Source: Streptomyces griseoluteus (lineage in GTDB: Bacteria > Actinomycetota > Actinomycetes > Streptomycetales > Streptomycetaceae). Taken from it: a stretch of 50,780 bases of DNA. Location of the stretch: NCBI GenBank assembly GCA_000717735.1, contig JOBE01000051.1:1-50780 (forward strand), in the 5' to 3' direction. Below, piece by piece: positions 36,672 through 45,929 of the stretch. Made by a program: the position numbers and the translations under genes. Numbering within the stretch: position 1 is the stretch's first letter; each line of letters opens with the position of its first letter. A model generated the notes under the pieces. The model was given only the letters and a program-made list of their open reading frames with translations, ran no database searches and was not told the DNA's origin.

Positions 36672-38219
36672 TCACAGCGGGGACCAGGGCAGGACGTTCT
36701 GCGCGTACACGTCCCACAGCTTGCCGAGGAAGAACTGCCCGAACCGTCCCAGGGTGGTCACCCTGCCCTGCAGCGTCGGCGCCTCCACCCGGAAGGTGGT
36801 GAGTTGCTTCAAGAAGTCGGCGGGGCGGATGTGAACGCTTCCCGCGGCCACCGACTGGGCTCCGGACTCCTCGTCGGCGTCGACGTGACCACGGAACACG
36901 TGCGTGTGGAGGACGGACGTGTCCTTCCAGATCCCCCGACGGGAGTCCTCGCTGACATCCTTGTACCCGCTGAGGGTGAGCCGGTGACCGGCCCGGTCGC
37001 TGAAGAACAGGCGGTAGCGCATCCGCAGGTGCTGCGGGTCGGAGTGCTCCACGAACAGCTGGAAGGTTCCGCGCTCGACCGGAAGGCGCCCGCCCAGCTC
37101 TTGGCAGAGGATCTCTCCGCGCAACTCGGCCTCGTGCTCGGGGCCGGAGAGGAAGCGGTCCATTCCCCTGATGTCGACGGTCAGGTGCAGGGCGATGTCA
37201 GCCCCGGCTCCGCCCGCCGACGAGGCCGCCCGCCGGGCGTCGTCCTCCCCGAAGACGACACGGCCGACCATGCGTTCGGTGAAGCGCATGCGGGTCGGGT
37301 CGTCCGGGCGGCCGGGAGGTGCTCCGGGCTTCCAGGGGATGCCCTGGGCCGTGCACCAGCGGCGCGCATGCTGGACTCCGAGTTCCACGGCCTGCGCGAA
37401 ACGGTCCCGGCTGAAGTTGATGAGGTAGTTCAAGGGGACCTCGCCGCTCAGCAGCCGGACCTCGATCGGGCGCCCGAACTCTCCCTCCTCCCCGTTGCGG
37501 ATGGCGGTGTTGCTGGCCTCGATCCGGCGCAGCCACTCTTGCAGCCGGCCGTTGGCCGTCGTCTCGATGATGTGGAAGTAGTTGGCCACGAAGCCGTCGC
37601 GCCAGCGGTGCCTTCGGCTGACCGTCCAGATGATCCACAGTTCGTCGCAGCCCCGCCGGATCGCCTCCTCGACGTTCGCGTCGGTCAGGTAGACCGGGTC
37701 GATGTACGTCTGCCCGTCGATGACGACCGGAGGGAACCACATGGGCAGCGCCACCCCGGCACAGAACCGGTCCTCGTCCATGCGGTCGGCGGTCACCGGC
37801 TCCAGTTCGTTGGCGCTGAAGTTGTAGAGGGTGAAGGTGGCTTCACGGTCGGTGGCCCGTATCCGCGCCCAGTCCAGCCCCCAGCCCGGGAAGACGCGAC
37901 GCCGGTAGCCGTCCAGGGTGAAGAGGGAACGGGCGTAGGGCCCCTTCGGCAGCTCGCGCCAGTTCGGGGTGACGCCTTTGAGCGGAGAGAGCGTGCGCCA
38001 GTTGTCCGCGATCTCACGCCCGGACATCCCCTGGCAGTACATCGCGAGGTTGAACACGCCTCCACTGGCGCCGTCGGCGTGGTCGAACGTCAACTCGGCC
38101 TCGTCGAGCAGGACCTGGAGGACGCCGGCCTGGTAGGCCACCTTCAGCCCGCCGCCGGCGAGGAGGAGAGACCTGCGCGGGGGGCCGCTGTGGGGCGTGG
38201 TGCCCTGTCCGGTCGTCAT
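36672..38219 (-). CDS. Patatin-like phospholipase
   Basis: The 515-residue protein has the patatin oxyanion motif AGGGLKVAYQAG (21-32), nucleophile elbow G50-A-S52-G-G, and a probable catalytic D174 in TYIDPVY, where the family usually has DGG/DGA. Residues after about 330 form an extra domain with beta-rich character and no family I recognise. It should cleave acyl groups from lipids. The start overlaps the GMC oxidoreductase stop in ATGA. The missing DGG and the added domain set it apart from simple patatins. Confidence 0.88.
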   Translation of the reverse strand: MTTGQGTTPHSGPPRRSLLLAGGGLKVAYQAGVLQVLLDEAELTFDHADGASGGVFNLAMYCQGMSGREIADNWRTLSPLKGVTPNWRELPKGPYARSLFTLDGYRRRVFPGWGLDWARIRATDREATFTLYNFSANELEPVTADRMDEDRFCAGVALPMWFPPVVIDGQTYIDPVYLTDANVEEAIRRGCDELWIIWTVSRRHRWRDGFVANYFHIIETTANGRLQEWLRRIEASNTAIRNGEEGEFGRPIEVRLLSGEVPLNYLINFSRDRFAQAVELGVQHARRWCTAQGIPWKPGAPPGRPDDPTRMRFTERMVGRVVFGEDDARRAASSAGGAGADIALHLTVDIRGMDRFLSGPEHEAELRGEILCQELGGRLPVERGTFQLFVEHSDPQHLRMRYRLFFSDRAGHRLTLSGYKDVSEDSRRGIWKDTSVLHTHVFRGHVDADEESGAQSVAAGSVHIRPADFLKQLTTFRVEAPTLQGRVTTLGRFGQFFLGKLWDVYAQNVLPWSPL

Positions 38220-39904
38220 GAGGGGCTCTCAGAGTCGTGCCGTCGGTCCTCGACGATGCGAAGGGCCGACCGGTCGGCCAGCGCGGCGATGGTGAGCGAG
38301 GGGTTCGGGCCGACGGGGCCGGGCAGCACCGAGCCGTCGGCGATCGACAGTCCCGGGTAGCCGTACACGCGGCCGAAGGAGTCCACCACGCCTTCCCTCG
38401 GGGTCTGCCCCATCGGAGCGCCGCCCACGGGATGCACGGTGATGAGGCGGTTGAGCAACCACAGGGGATTCGCCGCGTAGCGTCCGCCGAGACTGTGGGA
38501 CACGCGCTCCATGGTCGCGTTCATCTGGTCGAAGTACTGATCGGACGCGGCCAGTTTCCAGTCGAGGTCCAGATGCCCGTCCCGGAGGAACATCCGGCCG
38601 TTGGGGACGTCCCTTCCCATGCCGAGCAGCGGCAGGGACGTCGCGGTGAACAGCCCCTTGCCCATGGCGTCACCCAGCTGTCGTCCCACGCGGCTGCGTG
38701 CGGTACCGGTCAGCTGCGACCACCCTCGGCGCAGCAGGAATCTCGTGACCCGGTTGGACATCGTGAGGACGTTGTGCTCGATGAGCCAGTTGAGGAATTC
38801 CGGGTACCCGGCGTCCTCGATGTAGAACCCCCGGTCCCTCTCGCCGGTTCCTTTGCGGTCCACCCGCATCGCACTCGTGATGACGGGCCCGAAACTCGGC
38901 TCCATCAAGTGCGGCTCCGTTTCCCCGGGCCGGTCGTGACGCCTCTTCCGGGCTTTGATCGCCAGCCCGAGGAAGTCCCCGTTTCCGGAGAAACGCGTTC
39001 CCAGCGCCGGACTGAGCGCGGGGAAGGCGCTGCGGTTCCGCAACAGCAGATAGGTCGTGCCGAGCGTGCCGGCGGAGAGGACCAGCCGCCTGGCCCTGAC
39101 GGTCCGCCGTACGGGAGGAGCCGACGGATCCTCGTCCCCGGCTGAGCGGTGCTCGATGTACGAGACCTGGAAGCCCTCTCGGACCGGTTCGAACGAACGG
39201 ACCTCGCAGAGGGTCCGGATGTCAGCCCCGAGCCGGTCCGCGGCGCTGAGGTAAGTGAAGTCCATGCTGTTCTTGCTGCCGAAGTTGCAGCCCAGGTCGC
39301 ATTCGCCGACGAGCCTGCACGCGTAGCGCGGGCTGTGGTGCAGATTGTCCTCGCCGCCGTCGAGAGGGGCGCCGGGCACCGGGGGGTCCCCGAAGGAGAC
39401 GGCCAGCAGCGGAAGTTCCCACGGAAGACCCAGCCGCTCGGCCGCCCGGCGCATGGCGAGGGTCTTGGGTGTGCTCCGGTAGGGCTCCACGTCTACGGGG
39501 TATTCCTGCGCGCCCAGCGTGGTCTCGACGGAGTGGTAGTGCGGATCGAGGTCCTCATAGGTGACGGGCCAGTTCTCGTAGCCGCCGTCGAACGACTCGT
39601 GCACGAACCAGCTCTCCGGCTTGCGGATCAGCACGTTCGCGTAGATCAACGACCCCCCGCCCAGCCCACTGGACACGAGCGCGTCCAGCTTCGAGAAGCT
39701 CCACATGTCGTACATCCCGTACAACCGGGAATCCGGGTCCCAGAAGTTCTTGGCCGCCTCGTGGGGGCTGCGGGGAAAGGACCCGGGCGGGAACCGCTTC
39801 CCTCTTTCCAGGACGCATACGCTCAGATCGGCCTCGGCCAGGCGAAACGCGGTGACGGACCCGCCGAAACCCGAACCCACGACGACGGCATCGAAAACGT
39901 CCAC
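38216..39904 (-). CDS. GMC-family FAD oxidoreductase (cholesterol oxidase-like)
   Basis: From the GTG at 39904 the product has 562 residues. The FAD site is VVVGSGFGGSVTAFRLAEA, with a GGGSLIYANV segment and a C-terminal HPVGGAPMG / DGSVLPGPVGPNPSLTIAALADR end typical of GMC and cholesterol-oxidase-like enzymes. It oxidises an alcohol, perhaps a sterol, hopanoid or other lipid, with FAD. No signal peptide is seen. GAGG 8 bases before GTG 39904 and the fold start support that codon; the frame is open to 40228, with ATGs at 40036 and 40033 lacking a binding site. It leads the unit with patatin and the metallophosphoesterase. Confidence 0.88.
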   Translation of the reverse strand: MDVFDAVVVGSGFGGSVTAFRLAEADLSVCVLERGKRFPPGSFPRSPHEAAKNFWDPDSRLYGMYDMWSFSKLDALVSSGLGGGSLIYANVLIRKPESWFVHESFDGGYENWPVTYEDLDPHYHSVETTLGAQEYPVDVEPYRSTPKTLAMRRAAERLGLPWELPLLAVSFGDPPVPGAPLDGGEDNLHHSPRYACRLVGECDLGCNFGSKNSMDFTYLSAADRLGADIRTLCEVRSFEPVREGFQVSYIEHRSAGDEDPSAPPVRRTVRARRLVLSAGTLGTTYLLLRNRSAFPALSPALGTRFSGNGDFLGLAIKARKRRHDRPGETEPHLMEPSFGPVITSAMRVDRKGTGERDRGFYIEDAGYPEFLNWLIEHNVLTMSNRVTRFLLRRGWSQLTGTARSRVGRQLGDAMGKGLFTATSLPLLGMGRDVPNGRMFLRDGHLDLDWKLAASDQYFDQMNATMERVSHSLGGRYAANPLWLLNRLITVHPVGGAPMGQTPREGVVDSFGRVYGYPGLSIADGSVLPGPVGPNPSLTIAALADRSALRIVEDRRHDSESPS

Positions 39905-40238
39905 GCTCGCCACCTCTGGAGATCGGAGCCGGAACAGCTGCCTGACTTCCCCCTCGTCTGCGGCTGCCGCACGCGCGACCTCTCTCCATGGTTCACCCGC
40001 GTGGGGTGAAGCGCATGTCGAAGCGTCGGTCATCATCGGTCGGGGCCTGGTCGCCCAGCCCGGGTTCTGGGTGGCTGCGCCGGGCAGATGCTCGTGGGCT
40101 ACGACGGCGACCGCCTGGACGCTCCGGAGGTCCCCGGCGACCCGGCTGAAGGTCCCGAGAGGGTGCGCTGACCTATGGTCTGGCGTTCCCGATGAAACCT
40201 GTTCGACCGGGACGCGCCCTGAAGACAATCATGGGCGA
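39905..40238. other. Divergent intergenic region
   Basis: About 330 bases separate the GMC gene from a small plus-strand gene. The minus-strand frame remains open here to 40228 and might encode a longer N-terminus of the GMC protein. I see no clear promoter pair. Confidence 0.5.
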
Positions 40239-40613
40239 GTGACGTCGACCGAAGCAGCAGCAATCGCTCTACAGGACCATGCCGCCCTCTGGAGTGTGGG
40301 GGAAATCAGTGCGGGCGAGGTCGTCAATGCCGCCTGTGACGCGCCCGTCGCGGGACTCGATGCCCCCGGCCTTCGAATCCTCGCCGCCTACACCCGCGCC
40401 GAGGCGGACTACGACGTCCACGACTTGCTTCCCCCAGCACTTGACGAACTCGGCCTCACCTTCCATCCAGGCGCCAGCGAGGCCGGTCAAGAAGCTGCCG
40501 CGCGAGCGCTCGCACGCTTCATGCTCGCCGGGGAGCTGAAACCTGGGGAGCTCACTTTCCGGATTCATCAACGCTACGGACATGAGCTGCCCCTGACAGA
40601 ACGGCTCGCCTGA
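40239..40613 (+). CDS. Small protein of unknown function (124 aa)
   Basis: Starting at GTG 40239 the product is a mostly helical soluble protein with no signal peptide: AALWSVGEISAGEVVNAACDAPVAGLDAPGLR, then DYDVHDLLPPALDELGL and a FRIHQRYGHELPL end. I have seen similar small streptomycete proteins but know no function for them. No strong ribosome-binding site is present. Nearby genes are also small unknowns. Confidence 0.6.
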   Translation: MTSTEAAAIALQDHAALWSVGEISAGEVVNAACDAPVAGLDAPGLRILAAYTRAEADYDVHDLLPPALDELGLTFHPGASEAGQEAAARALARFMLAGELKPGELTFRIHQRYGHELPLTERLA

Positions 40614-40689
40614 TAGGCCCGCATGATCAGGAGTCGCGTATTCGCCGTAGCCGTCGGCAGATCGTCACTCTGTGTCGGTGCTCTGCGGC

Positions 40690-41091
40690 ATGATGACCGG
40701 CGTGAACACCGACATTCTGATAGACGTCTGGCAGCGGCTTCTCGACGACCCTGGCAAGTCGTGGGTGCTGTTCGAGCATGGCACTTGTGTCGTGCTGACA
40801 GCCCCGGACGGGGAACTCGCTGAACAGGCAACCGAACTCCTCAAGAAGTTCGGCCCGGCGCATGCCGGATCTTCGGCAGGAGACTTCGGGGTGATCGACC
40901 TCAAGGACGTCGAGGGATGGGTCGTCACGGGTCATCACAACGACGTCCTTACCTATGTCGGCCCCGATGAGCCTCGGGAACAGTCGCAGATCGCTGTCGG
41001 TCTGTTCGGACGCTCCAAGCGGCACCGGGACGGCACGGAACTTCACGTCGTCCACGTTGAGGACAAGCGAGGCTCAGCGGCCCCGGCGTAA
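40690..41091 (+). CDS. Small soluble protein of unknown function
   Basis: The frame gives about 133 residues from ATG 40690 (alternatives ATG 40693 or GTG 40702). It contains alternating strands and helices (SWVLFEHGTCVVLTAPDGELAEQATELL, EGWVVTGHHNDVLTYV) and a charged C-terminus, with no signal or membrane segment. Third-position GC is lower than in the main blocks. No family was recognised. Confidence 0.6.
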   Translation: MMTGVNTDILIDVWQRLLDDPGKSWVLFEHGTCVVLTAPDGELAEQATELLKKFGPAHAGSSAGDFGVIDLKDVEGWVVTGHHNDVLTYVGPDEPREQSQIAVGLFGRSKRHRDGTELHVVHVEDKRGSAAPA

Positions 41092-41228
41092 GTAGCCGCG
41101 CTGCACCGCTGGTGGGCGCCTGGGGCGTATCGACTCCAGGTTCCGCCGGTTTCGGTGACGCGTCGGCGACGGGTTAAGGCAGCGGGGACGGCGGTCTCCC
41201 AGCCGAAACATGCTGGTGGCCCTCGTCG

Positions 41229-41309
41229 TCAGTGACGTCGTCGATCGCGGAAGAACCGCTCGATCTCCTCCTCGGACGGGACGTAGCGGGTGCGGTCGAA
41301 CTCCGTCAC
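41229..41309 (-). CDS. Possible 26-residue small protein
   Basis: A GTG at 41309, with GGAG 6 bases upstream, opens a short frame reading MTEFDRTRYVPSEEEIERFF and ending in a basic RDRRRH tail. Its position 34 bases after the lipoprotein stop and its orderly helix-like composition make it plausible. It could equally be noise. Confidence 0.3.
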   Translation of the reverse strand: MTEFDRTRYVPSEEEIERFFRDRRRH

Positions 41310-41343
41310 CGCGCGCTCCGCAGCTGTTCCAGCTCGGCTGACG

Positions 41344-41895
41344 TCAGCGGCCGTACACGCTCCGGCACAGCTCGGCGGCGCCCATTGGCGCCTTGATCCT
41401 TTGGGCCTCACGGCAGAGCTGACGCATCTGCGGAGTCCGCCCGGCCGTCGGCTGCTGCTGTCGCCGGGGGTTCTGCCGCGCCTTGGGTGCCTGGGTCTTC
41501 GCGATCAGCCTCCTGACCGACGGCTGTACCGTCTTCACCGCCTTCGGCTTCTTCCGCTGCCCTGCGGCTTGGGGACGCTTCGCCGCTTCTGTGCGCCGGG
41601 AGGGCTCGGCGGTGTCCTGCCGCGCAGTCGGGCGCTCGCGGACCGGTGCGACGGGCCCGGTTGTCCTGTCTGGAGGGGCGGAGCTGTGGCGGGGGCAGGT
41701 GGCGGCCAGGTCCTCGCGGGGCGCGGCCTGGGTGGGCTGCGGCCATGTCGGGAGCGGGGCAGGCGGGCGGTCCGCGGCTGGCGCGAGCACCGCGGGGCGG
41801 GCCGGTGCTTCCGGTGCGGAGCTACGAGGGACGGCTACGCATCCGCTTGTGAGGAACGCGGCGAGGAGAAGGATCGTCGTACGGCGGGGGTGCAT
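41344..41895 (-). CDS. Probable lipoprotein of unknown function
   Basis: The 183-residue protein begins with a hydrophobic segment and a lipobox (LLLAAFLTSGC, C19), so it should be membrane-anchored outside the cell. The following 80 residues are proline- and alanine-rich and disordered. Then comes a basic region (KKPKAVKTVQPSVRRLIAKTQ) and a short C-terminal segment with two cysteines (LCREAQRI ... LCRSVYG). No domain was recognised. Confidence 0.65.
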   Translation of the reverse strand: MHPRRTTILLLAAFLTSGCVAVPRSSAPEAPARPAVLAPAADRPPAPLPTWPQPTQAAPREDLAATCPRHSSAPPDRTTGPVAPVRERPTARQDTAEPSRRTEAAKRPQAAGQRKKPKAVKTVQPSVRRLIAKTQAPKARQNPRRQQQPTAGRTPQMRQLCREAQRIKAPMGAAELCRSVYGR

Positions 41896-42505
41896 GTGAT
41901 CACGCTGCCGGAGCCGGCGCCGGTCCGAGAGCGGCGCGGCCTGGTTCCACCATGACGAGTGACCGGCGCATCTGTGGTGGACATGGTGCTGCCCCGCCAG
42001 GGAGAGCGGGGCACGACGCGATGCGTCGGTGGGGAGCGCGGTGTGACCAGTCGGCTCGGACCCGCCTCGCCGCTCCGGCTGGGTGAGTCACGACGTGTCG
42101 GACGCCGGAGCTTTCCCCTGCGAGCGAGCGGAGAGTCAGCATTCGCAGACGAGGCCGGTAGCGAGCCGACGCTCGCAGTCGCTCTCGTAGGTGTGCTCCC
42201 AGTAGACAGGGCGGCCCTTGTAGGAGCACGCCGTCATCAGCTCGGGATCCATTGTCAGACACAACGGCAGTCGTGGCGGTTGCCGATCAGATAGGCCGCC
42301 TTCCCTGGCCAAGCAGCAGCAGCGGCGGCGGCCGGCCGGGCTGGTGCTGTGGACGTTCCAGGTCAACAGATCCGCGTAGCGGCTCTAGGGGTGTTCACGA
42401 GTGCCGCTGACCTGGTGCGGTACAGGGCATCTGCAGATTCTCTACTACGTACTGACATCGGCTCCCGGCACGGTGATTGTCAGAGGGCGCGGCTACCGTG
42501 CTGGC
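41896..42505. other. Largely non-coding 600-base region
   Basis: Apart from one small minus-strand frame at 42136-42366 I see no convincing gene, promoter or repeat here. Base composition is less GC-rich near 42360-42500. Confidence 0.5.
42136..42366 (-). CDS. Possible small cysteine-rich protein
   Basis: The frame gives 76 residues, but only the C-terminal half looks natural: TACSYKGRPVYWEHTYESDC followed by ERRLATGLVCEC. It has four cysteines and some likeness to the C-terminal pattern of small secreted streptomycete proteins. No signal peptide or ribosome-binding site is visible, so it may be a remnant. Confidence 0.3.
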   Translation of the reverse strand: MTWNVHSTSPAGRRRCCCLAREGGLSDRQPPRLPLCLTMDPELMTACSYKGRPVYWEHTYESDCERRLATGLVCEC

Positions 42506-43039
42506 GTGCCGAACTCATATACGACGCTGTGGACCAACGACTTGTGCCGAGAGCTCGAACGGTCCGGCTATGCCGGTCAGCGGCTGACGATGCTGTTCGG
42601 CGGACCGCACCAGTCGCTGCCGAGCTTCCAGCGCGCGGGAGTGCAGTCTGGCGACCGCATCTACCCTGTGCGTGTCCACCGCACCCGCCTCCACGTGCTG
42701 GGGATGTTGGAGGTAGCGCAGATCGTCCCCTACGAGAACGTCGGCTCGGTACTTCCCGATGACGACTACGTGAAGTTGCTGGACTGGCGCCCGCTCAAGG
42801 CTGGATGTGCGACGGAAGTGCTTGTCGGTCCGCCAGGTGCCCCCCTCAAGTTCGACACGGTCGTCCCGGGGGACCTCCTGGAACGGCTGACGTTCACATC
42901 TCGTCGCGGCGAGCGCCTGCTCAAGTACGTCGAGGACGGACGGCTGATCCGCTCGGTGAGCCTCCAGGGCATCTACCGCCTCACCGCCGACTCCGCCGAG
43001 GAACTTGACCAGTTGGTCCGTCACGACGGCCCGAGCTGA
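42506..43039 (+). CDS. Protein of unknown function (177 aa)
   Basis: From GTG 42506 the protein reads as a compact soluble domain beginning PNSYTTLWTNDLCRELERSGYAGQRLT, with beta-rich middle segments (DRIYPVRVHRTRLHVLGMLEVAQIVPYENV) and an EELDQLV helix at the end. The middle has the spacing of a small PUA- or ASCH-like barrel, but this is only an impression. No signal peptide is present. Confidence 0.6.
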   Translation: MPNSYTTLWTNDLCRELERSGYAGQRLTMLFGGPHQSLPSFQRAGVQSGDRIYPVRVHRTRLHVLGMLEVAQIVPYENVGSVLPDDDYVKLLDWRPLKAGCATEVLVGPPGAPLKFDTVVPGDLLERLTFTSRRGERLLKYVEDGRLIRSVSLQGIYRLTADSAEELDQLVRHDGPS

Positions 43040-43157
43040 GAGGTCCCATGCAAGATGGGGCTGCTGTCACGTTTCTGCGGTGAAACGCTGCCTCCGGGCG
43101 GGTGAGCGTCGCGTGCAGGCCCTGCCGTTCCTCTGACCGGCGCGCTACAAACCGAGC

Positions 43158-43847
43158 GTGATCAGGAACCTGTCGCGGAGCTTGTCCACGCTCCTCCTCG
43201 CGCTCATGCCCCTTCTTCCCACCTCTGGCCCCACGTTCGCTGCCGACGGCCGGCACAGTGCTGTCCAGCCTGACCCCGTCGTCTTCGTCCACGGCTGGAA
43301 CTCCGACGGCTCCACCTGGCGGACCATGGCCGACCGCTTCCGGGCAGACGGCTGGCCGACCGGCCACCTCGACCAGTGGACCTACGACGCCACCCGGTCC
43401 AACGCCACCACCGCCGAACAGCTCGCCGAGGAGATCGAGCGCGTCCTGGACGCCACCGGCGCCGCCAAGGTGGACGTCGTCACCCACTCGATGGGCGCGT
43501 TGTCCTCCCGCTACTACCTCAAGAACCTCGGCGGCACCTCCAAGGTCGACGCGTGGGTCTCCCTGGCGGGGCCCAACCACGGAACCGACGTCGCACGTCT
43601 GTGCGGAGGTGATCCTTGCGTCGAGATGCGGCCGGGATCCGACTTCCTGAACATGCTCAACGCCGGTGACGAGACTCCCGGCCCGCTCCGCTACGCCACC
43701 TGGCGCTCGCCGTGCGACATGGTCATCAGCCCCAGGGACAGCGTGGCTCTCTCCGGTGCGGACAACAGCACGACCGCCTGCCTGGGCCACAGCGAGCTGC
43801 ACACCGACCAGGCGGTCTACGAAGAGGTCAAGAAGCACATCCGCTAG
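43158..43847 (+). CDS. Secreted triacylglycerol lipase/esterase (alpha/beta hydrolase)
   Basis: The 229-residue protein has a signal peptide (to about 29), an FVHGWNSDGSTW oxyanion loop (43-54), and nucleophile S111 in THSMGALSS. D187 in SPCDMVISP and H211 or H215 in GHSELHTD complete a triad. Its size and motifs fit the small secreted streptomycete lipase class. The GTG at 43158 has no strong binding site upstream. A terminator-like hairpin lies between it and the convergent gene. Confidence 0.9.
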   Translation: MIRNLSRSLSTLLLALMPLLPTSGPTFAADGRHSAVQPDPVVFVHGWNSDGSTWRTMADRFRADGWPTGHLDQWTYDATRSNATTAEQLAEEIERVLDATGAAKVDVVTHSMGALSSRYYLKNLGGTSKVDAWVSLAGPNHGTDVARLCGGDPCVEMRPGSDFLNMLNAGDETPGPLRYATWRSPCDMVISPRDSVALSGADNSTTACLGHSELHTDQAVYEEVKKHIR

Positions 43848-43898
43848 TCAACGGTCCGCTCCGGAAGCCGCCCGGGGAGGGCTGGCGGATTCGTGCGA

Positions 43899-43930
43899 CG
43901 GCCCTGCTTCCTCGCCCGGCGGCAGGGCCG
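43899..43930. terminator. Terminator-like hairpin between convergent genes
   Basis: A 9-bp perfect stem (43899-43907 with 43922-43930) with a 14-base loop lies between the lipase and the SRPBCC gene. Confidence 0.6.
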
Positions 43931-44001
43931 CCGTCCCGTTTACCGCGATGCCTCATGGGCCGCTGAGGTCGGCCCCGCCGCACGACGCCGTTCGCCGGAC
44001 C

Positions 44002-44454
44002 TCACACCGAGCCGCGCCAGGCGCCCGTCTCCTGGCCGCCGCGCGCTTCGATGAACGACTTGAACCGTTTGAGATCGCCCGTGACCTTCCGCTTGACGAA
44101 CCCGAGCTTGTCACCGACCTGCTCCGTCAGCCCTTCGGGAGCGAAGTCCATCTGGAGCATGACCTTCGTCCGGGTCTCGTCGAGACGGTGGAACGTGACG
44201 ACGCCGGCCTGCCGCGCCTCACCCTCGACGGTCGTCCAGGCGACCCGCTCGTCCGGGATCTGTTCGGTGACGACGGCGTCGAACTCGCGGCGCACTCCGC
44301 CGACCTCCGTGACCCAGTGGATGAGCGTGTCCGTACGCTGTTCGATCCTCTCCACGCCGTCCATGAAACGCGGGAACGTCTCGAACTGGGTCCACTGGTC
44401 GTACGCGGCGCGGACCGGGACCTCGACCTCGACGGACTCCTCGACCTTCGACAT
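44002..44454 (-). CDS. SRPBCC-family (polyketide cyclase/dehydrase-like) protein
   Basis: The 150-residue protein fits a single START/SRPBCC helix-grip fold. It begins SKVEESVEVEVPVRAAYDQWTQFETFPRFMDGV, the typical opening of the family, and ends with a long helix (LKRFKSFIEAR). Such proteins bind hydrophobic ligands in a deep cavity; this subgroup is common in actinobacteria without a defined ligand. GAAGGG upstream of the ATG at 44454 sets the start. It is divergent from the PRC-barrel gene. Confidence 0.88.
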   Translation of the reverse strand: MSKVEESVEVEVPVRAAYDQWTQFETFPRFMDGVERIEQRTDTLIHWVTEVGGVRREFDAVVTEQIPDERVAWTTVEGEARQAGVVTFHRLDETRTKVMLQMDFAPEGLTEQVGDKLGFVKRKVTGDLKRFKSFIEARGGQETGAWRGSV

Positions 44455-44714
44455 GGGGAACACCCTTCTCGTTCGGGAACGGGTTACGGGAATCCGCGTA
44501 ACCCGCACCCGAGAACTCACACCTCCTTGACGGAATTCGCGTGCGCAGAACCGCAGGCATACGGGCAGCGGAACGGGGCACCCGAATGCCAGAGATCGAC
44601 ACGAGGGAAGAAGCGGTCGATCCGCAGAGACTGAGGCGGGACGAGGAGACGGCCGGGAGAACACGCCCCGGCCCGATCGGACCGCCATCGATTTCGAACA
44701 GGAGTTGTTCGTAC

Positions 44715-45077
44715 GTGACTGAGAACGCCTGGAACTACCGGCCGTCCTTCAACTACGCCGTCGGCACGGACCTCACCGGCTACAAGGTGGAGGCGCTCGA
44801 CGGGAGCATCGGCAAGGTCGACAAGCACTCCGAAGAGGTCGACGACGCCTACGTCGTCGTCGACACCGGTGTGTGGATCTTCGGCAAGGAAGTCCTCCTT
44901 CCCGCGAACACGATTTCGCGCATCGACACGGAGGCCCGGAGGATCCATCTGGACCTCACCAAGGAACAGATCGAGAACGCCCCCGAGTTCCACCGCGAGA
45001 AGCACCTCGACGAGGTCGCCTACCGCGATCAGGTGGCTTCGTACTACGGGCACACGGGTGGCGCCGGCCCGCTGTAG
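44715..45077 (+). CDS. PRC-barrel domain protein
   Basis: The 120-residue protein from GTG 44715 holds a PRC-barrel (GTDLTGYKVEALDGSIGKVD ... VDTGVWIFGKEVLLPANTISRID), then a charged helical tail. GGAG about 10 bases upstream supports this start; the frame is open further upstream, but without family likeness. PRC-barrels serve in RNA processing, photosynthetic assembly and stress responses; in actinobacteria this short form is often stress-related. Confidence 0.88.
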   Translation: MTENAWNYRPSFNYAVGTDLTGYKVEALDGSIGKVDKHSEEVDDAYVVVDTGVWIFGKEVLLPANTISRIDTEARRIHLDLTKEQIENAPEFHREKHLDEVAYRDQVASYYGHTGGAGPL

Positions 45078-45290
45078 ACGCAGGCGCTGCCACACCGGCG
45101 CCAAAAGAGCGCCCGCTTTCTCGACCGCTTCTCGCGAGCGATGAGGAGAAGGGCGAGGAACGGCGCGAAGCGGCGCGTGACCGCAATGCGGCTCCGTCCC
45201 GCGTCAGGCTCCTGCGAGAAGCTCCGTTCCCTGCGAAGACCTCGTACCTGAGGCCTCGTACCAGGAGTCACCCGCCCTTGCGCCGCCCGG

Positions 45291-45752
45291 CTACCGTTCG
45301 TCCCCCTCGTGGTGGTTCCCGCCGCGGGAATCTTCATCACGGTCTTGGGATCCGGTCGAACGGGCCGGGCGGAAGCAGGCCGTCACCGTCTTGCCGTGCT
45401 GTTGGCACTGCATGCTCCACGTGTCGGCGAGGGCCTGCACGATGCTCACGCCCCGGCCGGAATCCGCGTCGTTGTCGGCGTCACGGGGCCGGGGCAGCGT
45501 CGGATCCTCGTCGTGGACGTTGATGTGGAGGCAGTCGCCGTCCCAGGTGAGCACGAGCTGTGCGTCGCTGTGCGCGTGGACGTGGGCGTTGGTGAGCAGC
45601 TCGGAGACGGTCAGGACGATGGCGTCCACCGTCTCGGGATCCTGCGCGGCCCACGGCAGGGACGCCAGATGCTCCTGCGTCCACCGTCGCCCGGCCCGTA
45701 CACCCCCGGACACGGGAAACGAGTGCGCCCAACCCATCGCCTTGACGGTCAT
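45291..45752 (-). CDS. RsbW-like ATP-binding regulatory protein
   Basis: The 153-residue protein has an HATPase_c_2 fold: N-box ELLTNAHVHAHSDA, then VHDEDPTLP and the G-box DSGRGVSIVQALAD. Such proteins act as anti-sigma factor kinases or orphan regulators, and are abundant in streptomycetes. The C-terminus is charged and disordered. GGGAGAGAAG upstream of the ATG at 45752 sets the start, although the frame is open upstream into an unexplained coding-like segment. Confidence 0.85.
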   Translation of the reverse strand: MTVKAMGWAHSFPVSGGVRAGRRWTQEHLASLPWAAQDPETVDAIVLTVSELLTNAHVHAHSDAQLVLTWDGDCLHINVHDEDPTLPRPRDADNDADSGRGVSIVQALADTWSMQCQQHGKTVTACFRPARSTGSQDRDEDSRGGNHHEGDER

Positions 45753-45929
45753 GTTCTTCTCTCCCCGAGAGCGGCCGTGGACGCGGTCCGCGTCGCCGGT
45801 CCGTACGGGAGACGCGTACCCGGCGTTCGCGTCGGCAGGCGTCCCGAACGCCCTGGACCGTTTTCGGGACGGTACCCCGACCCGTGCCCCTCGGGTGCTC
45901 GACGCCGATCGGTGGGACGCCCCGAGCAC

